Shown piece by piece: positions 62,137 to 64,000 of a stretch of 64,000 bases of DNA. The position numbers and the translations under genes were made by a program. Every line of letters begins with the position of its first letter. Within the stretch, counting starts at the first letter, position 1. Source of the DNA: Bacillota bacterium. Its GTDB lineage: Bacteria; Bacillota; Clostridia; Oscillospirales; Ruminococcaceae. The stretch lies in contig JAEWBS010000088.1 of assembly GCA_023391005.1 (NCBI GenBank), forward strand, positions 1-64,000, in the 5' to 3' direction. Under the pieces are notes generated by a model. That model was not told where the DNA came from and searched no databases. It saw nothing but the letters and a program-made list of their open reading frames with translations.

Positions 62137-62740
62137 CTATAGACAGTGTCGCGTTGATTGGCCAAAGCCGTCCTTGAGCAGGCGTTCCTTGGCCTCCAAG
62201 CGATTTTCGTCCATGCTCAGACTCATCTGGTAAAATAGGCCACCGATGCGGCCGTTCCCGGTCGGTTCCAGACTGTGGAGCAGATAGAGGCCGGCGGCGC
62301 CGCCCCAGCCGGTGCTGCCAATGTTGCCGTTGGGTAGCAGGGTGGTCTTGCCGTTCTCGTAGTTTTTGGGGGCCACACCGAAGTATTTCGTAGCCGCAGC
62401 ATCCATATCGGCCTTGGGGAATCCCACCGCCGAGTCGTATTCTGTCGCCCCGGGCTCGTAGCTTTTGGCTATAAGGTGGCTTAAAGCGAAGGCGGCTATC
62501 TGCTCGTCGGCAAAGCCAGCCCGTTCTACATCATCCACCAGCAACCCCACATAGCTGTGGGCGAGAAAATAGTCCAGATATCGCTCCACCTTCGGGGAGA
62601 TGGGCGCGTCCACTTCCATCCGAGCCGGAGAAGAATTTCCGGCTCGGAGAACGCCGATGAAAGGGTAGAGGGGCGGGCATAGGCTGGGTGCAGCCAACCA
62701 GCAGGATGGCCGGCGGTAGGGCAATCGGCGTCATCTTCAT
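62137..62740 (-). pseudogene. Lipoprotein gene with a frameshift
   Basis: GGAGG precedes ATG 62740, which begins MKMTPIALPPAILLVGC, a lipoprotein signal. The frame leaves coding sense after about 25 residues, and a second frame (from about 62660) continues with SPKVERYLDYFLAHSYVG, YDSAVGFPKADMDAA and NENRLEAKERLLK-like sequence to the stop at 62137. One frameshift near 62650-62670 joins the halves. The family is not recognised. Either the gene is inactive or there is a sequence error at this place. Confidence 0.6.
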
Positions 62741-63236
62741 AATCGTCCTCCTTTTACTTGAGGCCATCTTATACCATTAAAACAAAGTATAGCACGGTTC
62801 CATGTCCAAACAATAAACTCTGCTCTATCTGTTCCCCTATCCAGACGGCCAAGGGAAGTGTTTTTCCACAAAGAGCCCATGCGCATAGCTATTAATCGGA
62901 TAAAGCGAGGCGCACACATCATTAATCGGTTTATAATCTGTCCAGATAAGGCAATGCAAAATGCCAGATAGATGGGTAGCGTAAGCCCAAGATAATTTGC
63001 ATTCTTTGCAAGTGTTCATTTGCCAACTTTAACAAGACATATTCTTGAAAAAAAGCTTCAATTGCTCGCTAAGCTGTTTGAAGGCTTGTGTCATTTTTTT
63101 AAGTCATAGCCACTCCAAAAGCCGCCGAAACTGAAAACGCGCAAGAAAATACCTGATAATTAATAGCAATTTAAACAAGCCTTTACTGTTCATTTAGTCG
63201 GAACAAATGAAATGAATTTATTTTAATAAAATTTTA
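62741..63236. other. Intergenic stretch without supported gene
   Basis: Only short frames on the minus strand; AAGCTTCAA...TTTGAAGGCTT near 63052-63085 forms a weak hairpin. The right part is very AT-rich and leads into the aconitase X promoter. Confidence 0.4.
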
Positions 63237-63285
63237 TTGACTATTTTATATTTTAGTATATTATTGAGTTAACCTACATGTAGGT
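63237..63285 (+). promoter_or_regulatory. Promoter and operator-like palindrome of the aconitase X gene
   Basis: TTGACT (63237-63242) and TATTAT (63259-63264) are 16 bases apart. ACCTACATGTAGGT at 63272-63285 is a perfect 14-bp palindrome near the expected start of transcription, so a repressor could act there. Confidence 0.6.
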
Positions 63286-63332
63286 ATGTATACAGCTAAT
63301 ATTTATCTAATTAAAAAGGGAGGTTCTGCATA

Positions 63333-64000
63333 ATGAAGTTGACACAGGAACAGCAGGATATGCGCGATGGCAAGTACGGTGAAGGCGTTGCGCTGGCCAT
63401 GAAGGTGCAGATCGGCATTGGCGAATGCTTTGACGCACCGCGTATGGTGCCCATTACCAATGCGCATGTGGCCTTGAGCAATCAGGAGTCCGACCTGTGG
63501 TTTGCTGAAAAAATGGTGCGGCTGGGTGCGAAGGCCAAAATCCCCCCCACTGTCAACCCCGGATTTTGCCTCTCCTACTTTCAGGCGTGCGGCAAGGTGA
63601 CAAAGGAGGACGCGGCGCATATGCAGCGGACCCACGATGCACATAAGGCGCTTGGATGCAGGCTTACTTACAATTGTACCCCTTACATGGACACAAACAT
63701 TCCCTTCCCCAATGAGGTTATTGCCTTTTCTGAATCCAGCGCTACCCCCTATGTCAACGCCGTGTGGGGCGCCCGAAGCAACCGGGAGTCCGCCCAGTCG
63801 GCGCTGTGCGCGGCCATTACCGGTTATGTGCCTGAGTATGGTCTGTTGCTGGACGAAAATCGCAAAGGTACCATTCTGGTAGACGTGCGGGCGAGGATGG
63901 ATAATGATTTTGCCTATAACATGCTGGGTTACATGGGCAAAAAAATCGGCCCCGGCATCCCCGTATTCACCGGGCTGGGCGGTTATGTTTCTCCGGAGGC
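63333..64000 (+). CDS. Aconitase X catalytic subunit, partial (runs off the window)
   Basis: The first 222 residues of an aconitase X (DUF521) protein are present. It starts MKLTQEQQDMRDGKYGEGVA, followed by ITNAHVALSNQESDLWF, TVNPGFCLSYFQACGK, LTYNCTPYMDTNIPF and WGARSNRESAQSAL, which are the conserved parts of AcnX large domains, including Cys residues for an iron-sulfur centre. AAAGGGAGG precedes ATG 63333. Members dehydrate cis-3-hydroxy-L-proline in bacteria or phosphomevalonate in archaea; in this organism an amino-acid role is more likely. The end and the small subunit lie outside the window. Confidence 0.85.
   Translation, partial: MKLTQEQQDMRDGKYGEGVALAMKVQIGIGECFDAPRMVPITNAHVALSNQESDLWFAEKMVRLGAKAKIPPTVNPGFCLSYFQACGKVTKEDAAHMQRTHDAHKALGCRLTYNCTPYMDTNIPFPNEVIAFSESSATPYVNAVWGARSNRESAQSALCAAITGYVPEYGLLLDENRKGTILVDVRARMDNDFAYNMLGYMGKKIGPGIPVFTGLGGYVSPE

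Noticed and set aside
1..64000. CRISPR arrays
   Set aside because: No regularly spaced short repeats or cas genes were seen; the only repeats are the tRNA-related copies, gene duplicates and hairpins.

Overview
The window reads as chromosome from an anaerobic Firmicute of the Clostridia (Oscillospirales/Eubacteriales-like). The support is strong AGGAGG ribosome sites, mixed ATG/GTG/TTG starts, short lipoprotein signals followed by Ser/Ala/Pro-rich linkers, PrpR-type sigma-54 activators, Fur and CsoR regulators, and intrinsic hairpin-T terminators. No species can be named from sequence alone. No rRNA, CRISPR array or intact transposase was seen.

Bases 1-13,660 hold a HAD phosphatase, an intact tRNA-Ala(CGC), and then an accessory island. 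The island contains a deleted large serine recombinase, a protein-tyrosine phosphatase, a two-gene module I consider the best candidate for an undescribed defence system (a degenerate SIR2-like/P-loop protein of 1159 aa overlapping a protein with a HEPN-type R-x4-H motif), a C5-methyltransferase/DUF4928/Vsr restriction-modification set, and a decayed ABC-three-component (ABC-3C) system with a frameshifted HNH effector and a frameshifted DUF2326 ATPase. The 3' part of tRNA-Ala plus its terminator recurs at 13,559 and 30,353. Serine-recombinase remnants lie at three places, so the region looks like stacked insertions at one tRNA locus.

Bases 13,660-30,250, between the second and third tRNA repeats, form a catabolic island. 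It has a LysR-controlled operon (HD protein, tripartite tricarboxylate transporter TctCBA, HMGL-like aldolase, D-2-hydroxyacid dehydrogenase). It also has a PrpR-type sigma-54 activator followed by a perfect -24/-12 promoter and an operon for a DUF1932 dehydrogenase, an RraA-like aldolase, a second TctCBA and an amidohydrolase. Bases 30,250-37,680 carry a second PrpR-type activator, a second perfect sigma-54 promoter with a 15-bp palindrome upstream, a MatC-like carrier, a LeuCD/DmdAB-like hydro-lyase pair and a small VOC protein.

Bases 38,200-55,220 form a gamma-glutamyl island. Four lipoprotein gamma-glutamyltransferases (one on the minus strand, three in tandem on the plus strand), two AstE-like metallo-deacylases, a DUF6305 lipoprotein, a TRAP-type large permease and a 48-residue membrane protein face a minus-strand operon pgsB-pgsC-pgsW-histidine kinase-response regulator. 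The likely theme is making, cutting and taking up gamma-linked glutamate compounds under two-component control.

Bases 55,220-64,000 carry a hypothetical protein behind a promoter with a palindrome-rich leader, a PTPS/QueD-like protein with a zinc ribbon, a Fur-family regulator, a CsoR-P1B ATPase metal-export operon with two operators, an AraC/GyrI-like regulator, a frameshifted lipoprotein gene, and the 5' part of an aconitase X gene that runs off the end.
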